In this document: piece after piece, positions 44,552 through 55,880 of the stretch
Layout of the letters: the number at the start of each line of letters is the position of its first letter
Numbering within the stretch: the first letter of the stretch is position 1
NCBI RefSeq assembly: GCF_024166365.1
Contig: NC_064839.1
Span: 34,608,378-34,672,377 of the forward strand
Length of the DNA stretch: 64,000 bases
Source: Elephas maximus indicus
Taxonomy: Eukaryota; Chordata; Mammalia; Proboscidea; Elephantidae
Reading direction: 5' to 3'
Translations under genes and position numbers: made by a program
Notes under the pieces: model-generated
What the model saw: the letters and a program-made list of their open reading frames with translations, nothing else
Told to the model about the DNA's origin: nothing
The model's database searches: none

Positions 44552-46442
44552 GTAAGAGGGGCCTGAGGTGGGAAGGAGGGTGGATATTTCCAACAGTTCC
44601 TCTGGATTCCCTGAGAAGGCCATGGGAACTCTGTTAGTTTTACTGCTCAGCCCTTTCTGTATGCATGCTAGAATGTGTCAGCGATGCAAGAGATCTGTTC
44701 CTGGGCTTCTTGGGCCAGGCCAGCATGGCTAAGTGGACATGAGTCAGTCCCTCCCTCAAGGCTACTTTCCCTTTGTGGGGGCTGGGAGCATTGTAAGAAG
44801 CCAGCCAAGGGTGCACTTGAAGCATGAGTCATAAAAGTAATCAGTGGGGATGGAGTGGGCCCTGTCCTGGCCCTGTTTTTGGCCTGTGACTGCCACACAG
44901 GGAATAGGAAGACTTGGTTCTCCTTGAGAGGGGTGGGGCTATATGTGGCGGGAAGGTGGGTGGTTATTTTGCAGCCTTTACTCTCCATCTGGACTTGTTC
45001 TTATTCAGCATTCCTTCCCAAAGCCAGCTCTCAGCAAAACATTAATATATTGTGAGGCTGATGCTCTTTTTCCTTCATGTTTGCTTTAGGGCACTTTTTA
45101 TTCCTAGATCAGAGCAGACTGGCAGTGAGGGTAACAGGCCCACCAAGATCTCCTGAGGCCTTAGGGAAACCCTGAGGTGTCTTTAATCAAGGCTGTCTTA
45201 AACATCTTGATTCTCTAGATCATCAGCCCCCAAACTTGGCTGTGTTTACAATCATCTGGGGAGCTGAGACCCCTATCTCAGATTATTGAATCAAACTCTG
45301 GTTGGTTTGAAGTCTAAAAAGCTGTTTTTAAGATCAGGTCCAGCATCTTTGTGTCCTTGGCCCAAGGGATTAATACAGCCAATCATCTGGATGTTCCTGG
45401 AGTCTCAGGAGCATCTTGGGGTCAACTTGGATAGTTGAGTAATCCCCCCTCTAAGACCTGTGCCTTAGGGAGCTGCTGCTGGGTGTGATGGCTGACACCC
45501 CTGGGAGAGGCGTCTCTATTTTCCCTCTTCTTGCTGCACACCCAGCCCTTTTTGCCGCATGGAGAGATGGGTCTAGGCTTTCTGCAGGAAGTGACAACAG
45601 ACTTCCTTAGAAAGCTTAGTCTTATTTAAAACCCCGGTATGTCCACAAGGCCTCTGCCTTAGGTATCTGGGTGCTGCTTCTTGGGTTCTCAGGTCTGCAG
45701 TCTCCCAAGGCCTCCAGGGAGAATGACAGGTGCCCTGATTTGGACTGCCTCTGGGAGCAGGGGCTCCTGTAGCCAGGGCCCCAGAGAGTGGAGGTGGCAC
45801 AGACCTAGCCCAGGCCCAGTGAGAAATAAGATGACCCCAGTCCCTGTACATCATGTGGTTTCCTGTCTGAGCAACCACAGCCCTGCAAATAGAGCAACAG
45901 AGTTCTCTCCATGAGCCTGAGAAACCCAAATCGTGCAGTGGTGTGGGCCAAGAGAGGTAGTTCCACAGGTTTTTAATGAAAAATGACTCCTTTATGTGAA
46001 TCTGATTCTTTTTAAAAAAGGAGGAAGTGCTGCGGCCTGCTGGGTGGTCCCTTGCAGGAATGGAAATTTTTTAGGGCTTTGGAAAAGATGTTGTCACATC
46101 AGAGAGCAGCCAGCAAATGCCTTTTTTTTCCCTCTCAGATTGTCTAGTTTTAGGAAAGGAATATGAACTTTTTTGAGGGGGTGAGTGAGGTGGTAAAGTG
46201 GAGGGAGCTGGTGGTGGTTGTTCCTTTGGTGTTGAATTATGTTTTTTTTCTTCCCCCTGCCCTCTTGTTTTTCCCTTCTTTTGTTGTTCCTCCCCATCTT
46301 CCTCTTTCCCCTTTTCTCACATTTTGCCTTCCTCTCTCTCCCTGCCCCATCCTTCCTCTTCTCCTTATATCTTTTGTCTCTCCTCCCCTCTTCTCCTCCA
46401 CCTCCTCCTCCTCTGAACCCCCACCTGCCTTTGTCCCCACAG
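44552..46442 (+). other. SLC7A6: SLC7A6 intron 3
   Basis: A 1.9-kb intron. A MER5-like fragment may lie at about 45225-45360. A long polypyrimidine stretch (about 46238-46440) leads to the acceptor. Confidence 0.75.
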
Positions 46443-46587
46443 GACACTCTGAGCACTTTCAGCATGCCTTTGAGGGTTCCTCCTGGGATGTGGGAGATCT
46501 CTCTCTTGCCCTCTACTCTGCCCTCTTCTCTTACTCAGGTTGGGACACCCTTAATTTTGTAACAGAAGAAATCAAAAACCCAGAAAG
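46443..46587 (+). CDS. SLC7A6: SLC7A6 coding exon 3
   Basis: The acceptor 'gtccccacag' precedes 46443 and the donor GTAAAG starts at 46588. It encodes [20 protein letters not shown], then [20 protein letters not shown] and EEIKNPE, ending two bases into an Arg codon. The FSYSGWD block lies in TM6, the segment that contributes to substrate binding in LAT-type transporters. Confidence 0.96.
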
Positions 46588-47244
46588 GTAAAGGCGAGAT
46601 CACGCTCTCACTCCCCAACTTGGCTGGACCTCCTGCTGATAATGGGTATACTTGCCCTCTTCCCTCTCCTCCTTCTTCTATTTTTTATCCCCTCTTCTCC
46701 TCCCCCTCCTCCAGCTAGGAGAGACTGGAGGCTAGGGTGGGAACGAGTGAAGGTGGAGAAGCCCTCATGCTCTCATGTTTCTGCTGGAGGAGCCCCAGAG
46801 TCCTTCCCAGAAGAGCACTCCCTCATGGTCAGCTTCAGACCAGCTGGGGCTGAGGTGTTAGGACCTTGCATTCTGGGGCTGAGGCTGCAGCCTGGGGAGC
46901 TAGAAGCTTATGCTGGCCAACCAGGCCCCACCCTTCCTGGGCCATTAGTCCCTTGAGGATGCTGCTCCTTCCTCAGTGGGACCCATTGGTCCCACTGTAG
47001 GGAGGATCAAATATAGTCAGGAATTATCTTTGCAGAGAAGGGTGTCTCTCCGGCTCAGTAGAAAGAGCCCAGGGACATGGGATCCATACTCACCCTAGGC
47101 CACGGGATGGGGAAGAAGAGCCAGCTTTAAAGACCTGGGGCCAGCAAACTATTAAATGTCACGAAAATCCTAATGGAGGCTGGGTGAACTTTGGCTCCAA
47201 GGAGAAGTTGGTTCTAGGCAGTCCCGTCTCACTTGTCCTGACAG
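46588..47244 (+). other. SLC7A6: SLC7A6 intron 4
   Basis: A 657-bp intron. No repeat or gene is recognised inside it. Confidence 0.85.
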
Positions 47245-47368
47245 AAATTTGCCCCTGGCCATTGGGATTTCTATGCCAATTGTGACTCTGATCTACACCC
47301 TGACCAATGTGGCCTATTACACAGTGCTGAGCATTCCAAATGTCCTCGAAAGTGATGCTGTGGCTGTG
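47245..47368 (+). CDS. SLC7A6: SLC7A6 coding exon 4
   Basis: The acceptor 'tcctgacag' precedes 47245 and the donor GTGAGT starts at 47369. It encodes [20 protein letters not shown], then [21 protein letters not shown], ending in phase 0. This is a membrane span followed by an extracellular loop. The loop residues (LSIPNVLE) differ most from human, as expected for an exposed part. Confidence 0.95.
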
Positions 47369-47577
47369 GTGAGTTTTGGGGGATCCCTATTTGCTTATCA
47401 TCTCATGATTCTCAGGTGCCAGAATGGCTCGGCCTCATTTTCTATAGGGAGGGAGGTTGGGTCTAGGCCAGAGGGTAGACTGCTCAGCAGGGCCTGCGTT
47501 TGTCCTGGCAGCATAGATGCAGGGAGCTTATGAGGCCCTGTCCTCGGTTAAGTGCCTCTTCTGTGCTCTGCCCCCAG
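47369..47577 (+). other. SLC7A6: SLC7A6 intron 5
   Basis: A short 209-bp intron with GT-AG ends. Nothing else is recognised. Confidence 0.9.
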
Positions 47578-47681
47578 ACATTTGCTGACCAGACGTTTGG
47601 CATGTTCAGCTGGACCATTCCCATTGCTGTTGCCCTGTCCTGCTTTGGGGGCCTCAACGCATCTATTTTTGCTTCATCAAG
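47578..47681 (+). CDS. SLC7A6: SLC7A6 coding exon 5
   Basis: The acceptor 'ccccccag' precedes 47578 and the donor GTACTG starts at 47682. It encodes [20 protein letters not shown], then [14 protein letters not shown], ending two bases into an Arg codon. The [10 protein letters not shown] segment is highly conserved in the LAT family. Confidence 0.95.
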
Positions 47682-47780
47682 GTACTGTGATTCTGCTTCA
47701 TCTGTGATATACAATTCTCTGGTGCTCTCGGTGAGCCCACAAGAGCCCCTCTTGTTTTCCCCCTCTCCTGAGCATATAGG

Positions 47781-47786
<6 letters not shown>

Positions 47787-47820
<34 letters not shown>
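47787..47820. repeat. (GT)n microsatellite
   Basis: 17 dinucleotide units with one early interruption just before them. Confidence 0.95.
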
Positions 47821-47822
<2 letters not shown>

Positions 47823-47959
47823 TTGCCTTTGTGTAAGCATTTGTGTGCTGGTAGTTCATGTTTCCATGTGCGGTGAGGACAGATTGGTGAGGGATGTGGT
47901 GAAGGAAGGCTGTGGTGACCTTGGCAGGGACTCTAGGTTCCATGTAGATTTTGCTGCAG

Positions 47960-48260
47960 CCCCCAAACCCAGATTCATTCAGATCCTTACTTCAAAGCCA
48001 CAGCTGGCTCCCATTGTTTGTTCACAGCATGGCCCTGTATGCAGGTTCTTCCTAATACTCCCTCACACACCTTATCCTGGGACTACCAGCGTTCCACTGT
48101 CCGCCTTCAAAGAGGCCATGCCTTTTACACCTCCAAGTCTCTTTTGCCTTTGCACATGCTGGGTCCCCACCTACCCACTCACCTTCTGGCAAACTCCAGC
48201 TCTTCTCCCCAGCTCAGATGTGGTCATCTCTTATAAAACTTGTGCTCTCAGCTGACCCCA
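47960..48260 (+). repeat. L2 LINE 3' remnant
   Basis: Blocks such as 'caaagaggccatgcctttta' and 'cctttgcacatgctgggtcc' match L2 3' ends in sense orientation. Confidence 0.6.
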
Positions 48261-48777
48261 AGCCTGGTGAGTACTGTGTACTCCATGATGCTGCTGATTA
48301 CCCTGGGTGGTGATTCATTTCTCCACTGGTCTAGAACACTTTAGGCGCAGAGAGGAGGACACCTGGGTTGTCTCTGACTCCTGGCTTCCCCTGGCTTCTC
48401 ACATATCGGGGGCTCAGGGACGATATATGGAGGTCACTAACGGAAGTCTGGCTGCCCTTCTTTAAAAAGCCGTTGTGTTAGAGAAGTGAGATTGTCCACA
48501 GGTATTATAGGTTCTGTAAATGAAGGTGGTAGGGGTGTCAGTGGTTGACAGTGGGATGGGGCATTCATGGTTAATGGTGAGGAGCCCATGTTTGAGGAGA
48601 GAGTAGAGACATCAGTGGGGAAAGGTGGGACGGGGCATGCAGAGGACAGGGATACTCCTGAGAGACTGACCCCTGCTTTTTTGGGGGGGAGACTCTGAGC
48701 CTAGTTTGTCTGAGTGAGAAGTGTGGCTGCATGACTGAGTAAAGGGATCCTGGCTGACACGTTTCTTGCCCGTCCAG

Positions 48778-48874
48778 ATTGTTCTTCGTGGGCTCTCGTG
48801 AGGGCCATCTCCCAGACCTTCTGTCAATGATCCACATTAAACGTTTCACACCCATCCCTGCTTTACTGTTCAAT
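48778..48874 (+). CDS. SLC7A6: SLC7A6 coding exon 6
   Basis: The acceptor 'cccgtccag' precedes 48778 and the donor GTAAGT starts at 48875. It completes Arg and encodes [20 protein letters not shown], then [12 protein letters not shown], ending in phase 0. GSREGHLP is the conserved cytoplasmic loop of the family. Confidence 0.96.
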
Positions 48875-50594
48875 GTAAGTTTTACTGGGAAATGTGGGGG
48901 TTGGATGGATCTGTAGAGTGCTCCTGTTTGCTAATGAGAAGACTGTTGGGCAGGCCTATACCAGCTTCTTGAGATACTTCTTGGGCCACTCAGTGTTTCT
49001 TAAAAAAATTGTTTTAATGATAAAAGTAAAACAGTCTTATTAGAGGAGGCAAACACTACAAAAGAGTATCAAGAAAAACTTAAAAGATTCATTGGTCTTT
49101 TATGTCAGTGGCTTCTTCTCCTTTTTTAAAAAAATCATGTTTAGAAAAGTCAGGCCAGTTGTAGACCAACTACCCTAGGGACCTCCTTTCATATCATATA
49201 AATCATAGATTTATATATTTATTATCATACTTTATTATGACAGTTTCTGGTTAGATAGCAGAAAAGTGTGTTATAACAACAAAATCAGTAAATTACAAAT
49301 GTTTCTGACAGATGGAAGGGGTCTTAAAGAAGGGTTGCCTTTTTTGCATTTGCACAAAGATATTATATGTATTAACACGGACCGTGAGAAAGGCCTTACT
49401 CCAAGATTTGAAAAAAGCTCATTTTGTCTTCTGGTTCTTTTATGGTTTTATTACTTATGGTTAAGTTTTGGATTCATGTGGAATTTATATTTTGGTGTAT
49501 GGAGTGAGGTGAGGATTCACTTAATTTTTTCTCAAATGGCCATCCAGTTACAGCAATATTATTTAACAACCCATTTTTTCCCTACAGTTCTTAATCTTTT
49601 ATCATATAAAAATGATAATAGCTAGTTTTTTTAAGGTGCTTAATATGTGCCTGGTGCTCTTGTATGTCCATTAAATGTATCATCATCTCAATTAATTTTA
49701 TGAGTACCAAGCTTCTTTATTTTAGCTTTATCTGAAAACTAGAAGAACTGAGGACACTACACCTCTTTAGTCCCTGGAATTTTCCTGGCATTCTCACGTT
49801 TATTTGTCTTGATGAACTTTGGAATCATTTTCTCAAAATAACAAAAAAATCCTCTCAATATTTTGATTGGGACAACACTGAATTCATAAATTTATGGGAG
49901 ATCTAACAACTTGTTTTTTAAGTTGGCTACCTTCTTCCCCACTGGTCTCCTCTCAGTACAGGTTCCTTTCTTCTCTTCCCAGAATGAGCTTTTTGTTTAA
50001 ATCCTTTGTTGGTAATCTAGAGTGAAAAGATAGGTAGAAGGCATTCCACATTCTTGAAGTTTAGCAAATATGACCTTGTAGTCCCTCACCCCTGTCCTCT
50101 AGGATTCTTGTTCCAGAGGGTATTCTGTCACACCTCTCTCCTGAGGGGGTATGAATCCATTTTACTGTTCTGCATTTTTAAGGCCCCAGGACAGTGAAAT
50201 GGTCTTATGGCAGTTCCCCTCATTTGTATGCCAGGTGGTTGGGACCCGCCTCTAAGAACCTCTCTAAGGCATGGTGTGACTCATGTGGAGGTTGGTGCAC
50301 AGAAGTGAGGGGGGGCCTCACTGTCTGAAATCAGAAGAGGAAAGGAGCCTGGCTTGATACTGAAGTGCTTGCAAGGAGTGTAGGAAGGGCCCCCCACAGA
50401 AGAAGGAGAGATGCCATGTTGAAGGTTAACGTAGATGATAGATCTGTCTGATGCCAAGGGGCCACTGAAAATAACCCGAGACAGTCTGGTGAAGCACAAT
50501 CTGCAGTTGTCGGTCCTGGTGCTGACTGCTGGGTGGCAGTCTCCTGGCATAGGCTGGTGGTCATGGTGTCCACTTTCCCCCTGCCCTCCCACAG
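48875..50594 (+). other. SLC7A6: SLC7A6 intron 7
   Basis: A 1.7-kb intron. The middle (about 49000-50050) is AT-rich and may contain an old LINE, but I cannot name it. No exon is recognised. Confidence 0.75.
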
Positions 50595-50744
50595 TGCACC
50601 ATGACACTCATCTACCTCACTGTAGAGGATGTTTTCCTGCTCATCAATTACTTCAGCTTCAGCTACTGGTTCTTCGTGGGCCTGTCTGTTGCTGGACAGC
50701 TGTATCTTCGGTGGAAGGAGCCTGAGCGGCCTCGACCTCTCAAG
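50595..50744 (+). CDS. SLC7A6: SLC7A6 coding exon 7
   Basis: The acceptor 'cccacag' precedes 50595 and the donor GTCAGC starts at 50745. It encodes [20 protein letters not shown], then [20 protein letters not shown] and [10 protein letters not shown] in phase 0. These are two membrane spans and a cytoplasmic loop. [11 protein letters not shown] replaces human LIVEDVFQLIN as I recall it. Confidence 0.96.
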
Positions 50745-50857
50745 GTCAGCAGCTCTGAGCAGAGTAGGAGGGGTGCGTCCCTTCCTCAAGGTGCCATATT
50801 GCCCATGCCCCATTCCCCCATCTCTCCTTACCTAATATCTCAACCTGTTCATTTCAG
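50745..50857 (+). other. SLC7A6: SLC7A6 intron 8
   Basis: A very short 113-bp intron with a GTCAGC donor and a TTTCAG acceptor. Confidence 0.92.
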
Positions 50858-51041
50858 CTGAGCCTGTTTTTTCCCATCGTGTTCTGTTTATGCTCCATTT
50901 TTCTGGTGATTGTACCACTCTTCGGTGACACCATCAATTCCCTCATTGGCATTGGGATCGCCCTCTCTGGGGTCCCTGTCTACTTCTTGGGTGTTTACCT
51001 GCCAGAGTCCCGGAGGCCACTCTTTATTCGGAATGTCCTGG
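50858..51041 (+). CDS. SLC7A6: SLC7A6 coding exon 8
   Basis: The acceptor 'catttcag' precedes 50858 and the donor GTGAGC starts at 51042. It encodes [20 protein letters not shown], then [20 protein letters not shown] and [21 protein letters not shown], ending one base into Val. These are the last membrane spans and the start of the cytoplasmic C-terminus. Confidence 0.96.
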
Positions 51042-51485
51042 GTGAGCTTCTCTTTGCCCCATCCCTTACAGGCTGTGTGTGTGTGTGTGTGTGGTCACAT
51101 TTGAGTACAGAGGTGGTACGGTGACTATAAGTTTCTCCACCATACTAGTGATTTGCAGAAGGCCATGAGACCTGACTGCCCCTTGTGGCCTTTTCCCTTT
51201 TGATTTTGATATGGTCCCTTTAGTTCTAACTTTAGAGTCCTATTTAGGGGTTAAAGCACTACCTCCTGAAAGAACAGTCCACTTGGGAAGATGAGGTGTC
51301 ATGCATGAGTCTTTAGGTGGGCGTGGGATGCAGGAGGGTGAGGGTTCTTGTGGATGGGGGTAAAGGCTGGCACAGGGTACTCAAGGGAGCCATAGATGTG
51401 TTTTAGGTCAGCCTTGTGGTGTTCACATTGGGGCTGTGGCTAAATGTGCATTTACTAAATCCTGTGCTTCTCTATCTTCATTTAG
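51042..51485 (+). other. SLC7A6: SLC7A6 intron 9
   Basis: A 444-bp intron with a small (GT)n run at about 51072-51092. Confidence 0.9.
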
Positions 51486-51580
51486 TGGCAATCACCAGAG
51501 TCACCCAAAAGCTTTGCCTTTGTGTCCTGACTGAGCTGGATGTAACTGAAGAGAGAAGGGTTGAGAGGAAAACTGACTAG
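51486..51580 (+). CDS. SLC7A6: SLC7A6 terminal coding exon
   Basis: The acceptor 'ttcatttag' precedes 51486, and the stop TAG is at 51578-51580. It encodes the cytoplasmic tail AITRVTQKLCLCVLTELDVT followed by EERRVERKTD. The LCxCVLTELDV core and the KTD end match the human protein as I recall it. The tail varies slightly (EERRVERKTD for EEKKDERKTD). Confidence 0.96.
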
Positions 51581-53370
51581 AGATCACAGCTGACTTTCCC
51601 TGAGGCCCAGAAGGGTGGCCGCCAGTGGGTCATCTGCTGAAGTTCAGATGTCAAGACTCTGTGGGCCCTGTGGGGTAAAGGGAGTTATCTCCACACCAGA
51701 GCCCAGACTTCCTGGACTAAAGGATCCTGTTTGCCCCCATTATGTAAAGGGCTCAGGATTTATGGCCTACCCAGGTGGCTTCCTCATTGGTAAGGAATGC
51801 GAGGAGACTCAGGGCTTGGGAACACACTGAAGGTGGGGACTTGCAGGGGGTGGTGGGGTGAAGGCTGGAGAGTTGGTAAGCAGGAGTATGATGACCTTTT
51901 AGTTTTGTTCCTTGTTTGTAGGTGTAGCTCTTACAAGAACTTACTTGGCGAGTTGTGTTGAGTGAAGAGGGAGCTAGCTTAATAGCTGTGGCTGGTGGTT
52001 TCTGAGTTTGACATGTTTCTATAGCAAGGCTGCTTTATGGAAAGTTTTCCTCTTACCAGGCCCAAGCACCTGACTTTAGAGGTCTGAAATATTACCATTT
52101 CTTCCCTTGGCTCAAAGTCCGTCCTGGGGAAAGAGCTGTATGCCATTATTTATTGACATTATTTAATTCAGAACACCAATTCTAACAAAGCATTGGTGTT
52201 CATTCAGCTACAGGATGCAACAGTCTGGTTGTACTTAAAAATCCAAAGCCAAGTCCCTCTGCCCTCAGAGGTGTCTCTGTGTGGTGGTGGGTCAGACTCT
52301 AGCCACACACAGATTTATGCTCTATTTAGCAGTCTTTTGTTGAGTCTTACCTCCAAAAGTGAACTTCAAAGACTTTTTAACTCATGTACATACTACACTT
52401 TAGTATATAGATAAGTCACAGATTTATAAGGACCTGGCTCAGGTCCAGCAAGGACAAAGTCATGAGTCAGAGTCTGTTAATACTGCTATTTTGAAGGATA
52501 ATCCTTTATTTTACTTGAGATCTTAGGTCTTTCAGTTGATAGTAGGTAAATCTTGTTTTTCTGATGTGACGTATCAAGAGGACAGAAACTGTTCTGGAAT
52601 TTGGGTGGACCACTTGAATTCTTTTGACTGTCAGTGGCTCGGAGAACATCTCATGGTCCCAAGCCACCAATAGATTGTTCCTTTCTGCAAGGGCCAGTGT
52701 GAGGGAATGCTGTGCAGGCCCAAGCAAGCCCACCCTGGTGCTACAAGTTGTCATTTGCTTTTCCTGGAAACCTCACAGCAGGCTGCACCCTCCTCCTCTT
52801 CCGTTCCTGGCACCAGGTTTTGTTTACACTCTGAGCCTCCTTGGTATGGGTCATTGGCATAGCACACTCCTCCCCTGCCTGCTTCCCCATGCCCCTGAGG
52901 TCTGGTGGGGCTGCAGTCTCAGGAAGCTTGGATACTTGTGGGGACTCCTGTTTTCTCCCTGTGGAGATCGGCAAAGACTCTGGGGAAAAAAAAAACTGCT
53001 TCAACCTCAATCTGGCTCATCAGCCAACTGTGAGTGGGAACAACAAACTCTGGTGCTTAGGCTGGGCTTCAGCACCCAGGTCAGGCCAGAGCAGCAGGTC
53101 TGGCCTAATGGATCTTCCCTGGTGAGCACCATGGCTGTACTGGATTGTACAACTGTCCTGAGATGCCCTCAGACACTGTCATCTTGGGCCTAGAAGAACT
53201 GGCTGGCTTGGGAAGCCCCATTTCCTTAGGTTTTGGAATAGGTCGACAGTAAAGACAAGAACTATGAGGCAATCTCCCTTTCTGACCATTCTCTACCAAA
53301 CTGGCCCCAGTCACAGACAAGGGAGCAGCTTTGGTGATCTACTTGCTCAATAAAGACAATTTAGGGAAGC
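51581..53370 (+). other. SLC7A6: SLC7A6 3' UTR (short form)
   Basis: 1.8 kb from the stop to the first AATAAA. No repeat is recognised in it. A longer form ending near 55900 is possible. Confidence 0.6.
53349..53354 (+). terminator. SLC7A6: SLC7A6 candidate poly(A) signal (proximal)
   Basis: Canonical AATAAA in 'gctcaataaagacaattt', the first one I saw after the stop codon. Confidence 0.55.
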
Positions 53371-54434
53371 ATGACCACAACTGCCTTGAATTCAAGGCAT
53401 GCATCTGTGAGAACATGGGGGGACATTCCTACTGTCATTGTTTGCAGATTTGGATAGAAAATTCCTGACGACAGGGAGTCTTGTGCAAAGACTGACTTGC
53501 CTAAACTATGTCAACAGGATTCCTGTCTGAGCCAAGCCGGCACCTGTCCAAGGAATCCTCTGGGTTTAATCCTTTAGGCAGAGTGCCCTTGTCCTGAGGC
53601 TCTCTGACCCTGGCTTTGGCTTTCTCCACCTAAGTAAATAACCAGCTAGTCCCGGAACTTGCTGCAGCCCAGTGGCTTTTTGGGGGAAACAATGGCCTCA
53701 CATCATGCTTAGTGAGCCATACCATCCTCATTACTAGACGATGAGAGCCTCCTTTAACTCTGTACTCCATACAGACTTCTCCCAGGATTGCTTCTATGGG
53801 AAGGAAGCCAGAGACTCCCTACAGCATTCAAACGTTATGGTGGAAGTCATTTTTGCTAGGTCTTTGTTGTTTGTCTTCAGAAATCCTCCTGGGGTGCTAA
53901 TCCCTTTGCACTGGTACATTTATGAAGTTGTCAGCCCTTTAATGCTGGCAAAACTTAATGAGTACATAAACAGCAGTGAGCACATTACAACGGCACGAAG
54001 TGGTTTTTAATCCTTCATTTCTATGCCTACAGGAGACTAATAAGTTAAGGAGATGACTGGTATTAGACATGTAAGTTGCTGTTACTTGCAACAATTGTAC
54101 CTTGAACTGTACCTTTGTGGATAATTAGGATGAGAAACCAATAGTCTTCGTTGGTTTAATTAGCCACAATAGTAGGGCCCTAGGTATGGATAGAATTCAG
54201 TCTCACTTTGACAAGTTAAACAACTCCATGTAGATAGGAACTAATGCAGGCAAAGATGTACAAAATGGACATCAAGTAAAAGAATGGGTGGAGCTGGGAT
54301 GGAAGAGTAGAAAGGTTTATGAAATATTAACAGGAATAGGTGGGAAGAAGGCATCTCACTTGTCATTTGCTCTCCCACCAGTTAGTCGGAGACAAACTGT
54401 GCCAGGGAAAGGGGGCATCTTCATCAAAGGTTTT

Positions 54435-54640
54435 GTATTGTTTTCCTAGACCTGCACTATCTAGTGCAGTAGATACTAGCCACATGTAGCTAAATTAAAA
54501 ATTCAATTCCTCAATCACACCAATCAATTTCAAGTGCTCATCAGCCACATGTGGCCAGTGGCTACTACTGCACAACGCAGATACAGAACATTTTCATCAC
54601 TGCAGAAAGTTCTATTGGGTAGTGTTACACTAGAAAAAAA
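54435..54640. repeat. Possible hAT-type DNA transposon remnant
   Basis: The 'actagccacatgtagct' and 'cagccacatgtggccagtgg' phrases, with 'cattttcatcactgcagaaa', resemble a common mammalian MER-class DNA transposon. The family is not identified. Confidence 0.4.
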
Positions 54641-55234
54641 CATGCCAAGTCGATCAGAGTTAAGGCACTTGTGGTATGAAAACGAGTGGGGACAGTAAGT
54701 TTGCTTACAAAAGATACAAATTCTGATGACAAATTGGTCTTATTGACAGTTTGTTTTTGTTGAGTGCTGTGAAGAGTGAGCATTTCTCAATGGAAAGTCA
54801 AGTTCAGGATGTGCTTTTATTTTCCCCGTTGCCTTTAGTCCTTAGTGTCAAAGGTCAATTCAGAAACTTCTCTTACTCTACCCCCTTATTTTGTGGGGTG
54901 TAAGGTACAGTGAGAAAACACCTAAGATAGGTTGAGAAGGCTTTAAGGGTTTAAAAGGAGTTACTTCCTCTCAAGGTCAAAGTTAGTCTTTACTAAAGAC
55001 ATAGTATCACATTTATGCAGACACTGTTCCTTGGTACCACTGCCCAAGGTAGACAGCAATCTTCACAGCCATTATTAGAGCCAAGAAACAGAAAGGTAGA
55101 CAGTTGTTAACTAAAACCTCCCACAGTTCAGGCAGATTCTACTTTCTATTCTTATGGCCATTACTATTCAGTCTGTGCTGCTACAAGGGTCCTACTATAG
55201 CTTTTTCAGACTCCCTCGATGAAAAGGAACAGAC

Positions 55235-55240
55235 TTTATT
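55235..55240 (-). terminator. SLC7A6OS: SLC7A6OS candidate poly(A) signal
   Basis: AATAAA on the minus strand (TTTATT on plus), about 390 bases after the stop codon. Confidence 0.55.
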
Positions 55241-55631
55241 GGAGATAGGCAGCCTGGCAATACAGGAAAGCTGAACTTTACTGCTGATGAAACAGTCAGG
55301 AGCCCCTCCTCCCTTACTGGCTTCAGAGTAGGAGAACGGGAAAACGTCTACTCACCAGGCAAAATGCCTGGATCGTGAAGCTAAAGGAAGGTTCGTTTTT
55401 ACTGCATTTTTTAGACTGTAGGGTTACTTCTGATTGAGGCAAAGGGCCCCGACTGTTAGTAGAAAAAACTCACTCCCTTAGCATAGTCTTTACTATGAAG
55501 GGATGGTGCTGTTGGATATACTTTTCCCTTACACATGTTAACTAGAAACCCTGAGGATGTCACCAGGGCAGCTCACCCTGCAGTCACAGAGCCCAAAATG
55601 CCTGTGGTAGAGCCTTACAGCTATCAGAGGC
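55241..55631 (-). other. SLC7A6OS: SLC7A6OS 3' UTR
   Basis: From the TGA at 55634-55632 to the first minus-strand AATAAA. The extent is inferred. Confidence 0.5.
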
Positions 55632-55759
55632 TCATCCGTCTGAATCCAGGGAGCTGTCATAGCCGAACTCCTTCTGCACATCCAAAGGGTATTTGCTCCA
55701 CATCTGGGGTCTGCTGCTGCCTCTTTCTTCTTCACTGAGGCCGTCATCTTCATCAGAGC
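55632..55759 (-). CDS. SLC7A6OS: SLC7A6OS terminal coding exon
   Basis: On the minus strand the acceptor TTCTAG precedes 55759, and the stop TGA is at 55634-55632. The exon completes a split Gly and encodes [20 protein letters not shown], then [21 protein letters not shown]. The [17 protein letters not shown] block is the conserved C-terminus of the protein. The region just before it is acidic. [11 protein letters not shown] replaces human SADYNSLSEEE as I recall it, and the last few residues also differ. Confidence 0.94.
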
Positions 55760-55874
55760 CTAGAACAAGATACCAGGAGTGGGCTCTCACTGTATTATTT
55801 TCTAGGCTATCATGAAAGCCCCTTCCCTTCTCAAAAAGGTCTGGTTTTTGTTTCCCAGTAGAAAATCCTCGCTC

Positions 55875-55880
55875 AATAAA
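55875..55880 (+). terminator. SLC7A6: Possible distal SLC7A6 poly(A) signal
   Basis: AATAAA followed 21 bases later by a 14-base A run. If used, SLC7A6 transcripts would cover the last SLC7A6OS exon in antisense. The A run may instead mark an old retrocopy tail. Confidence 0.35.

Larger units (their letters stand above)
47682..48777 (+). other. SLC7A6: SLC7A6 intron 6
   Basis: A 1.1-kb intron. It holds a (GT)17 microsatellite at 47787-47820 and an L2-like 3' fragment at about 47960-48260. An open frame that reads from the preceding exon into the intron is not conserved. Confidence 0.8.

Noticed and set aside
46094-46465. Lys/Arg-rich minus-strand frame (123 codons)
   Set aside because: Made by the polypyrimidine tract before a SLC7A6 acceptor; low complexity only.
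47500-48255. 251-codon plus-strand frame around SLC7A6 coding exon 5
   Set aside because: It includes the true exon 47578-47681 in frame but runs on through both neighbouring introns, including the GT microsatellite. Only the exon part is conserved.
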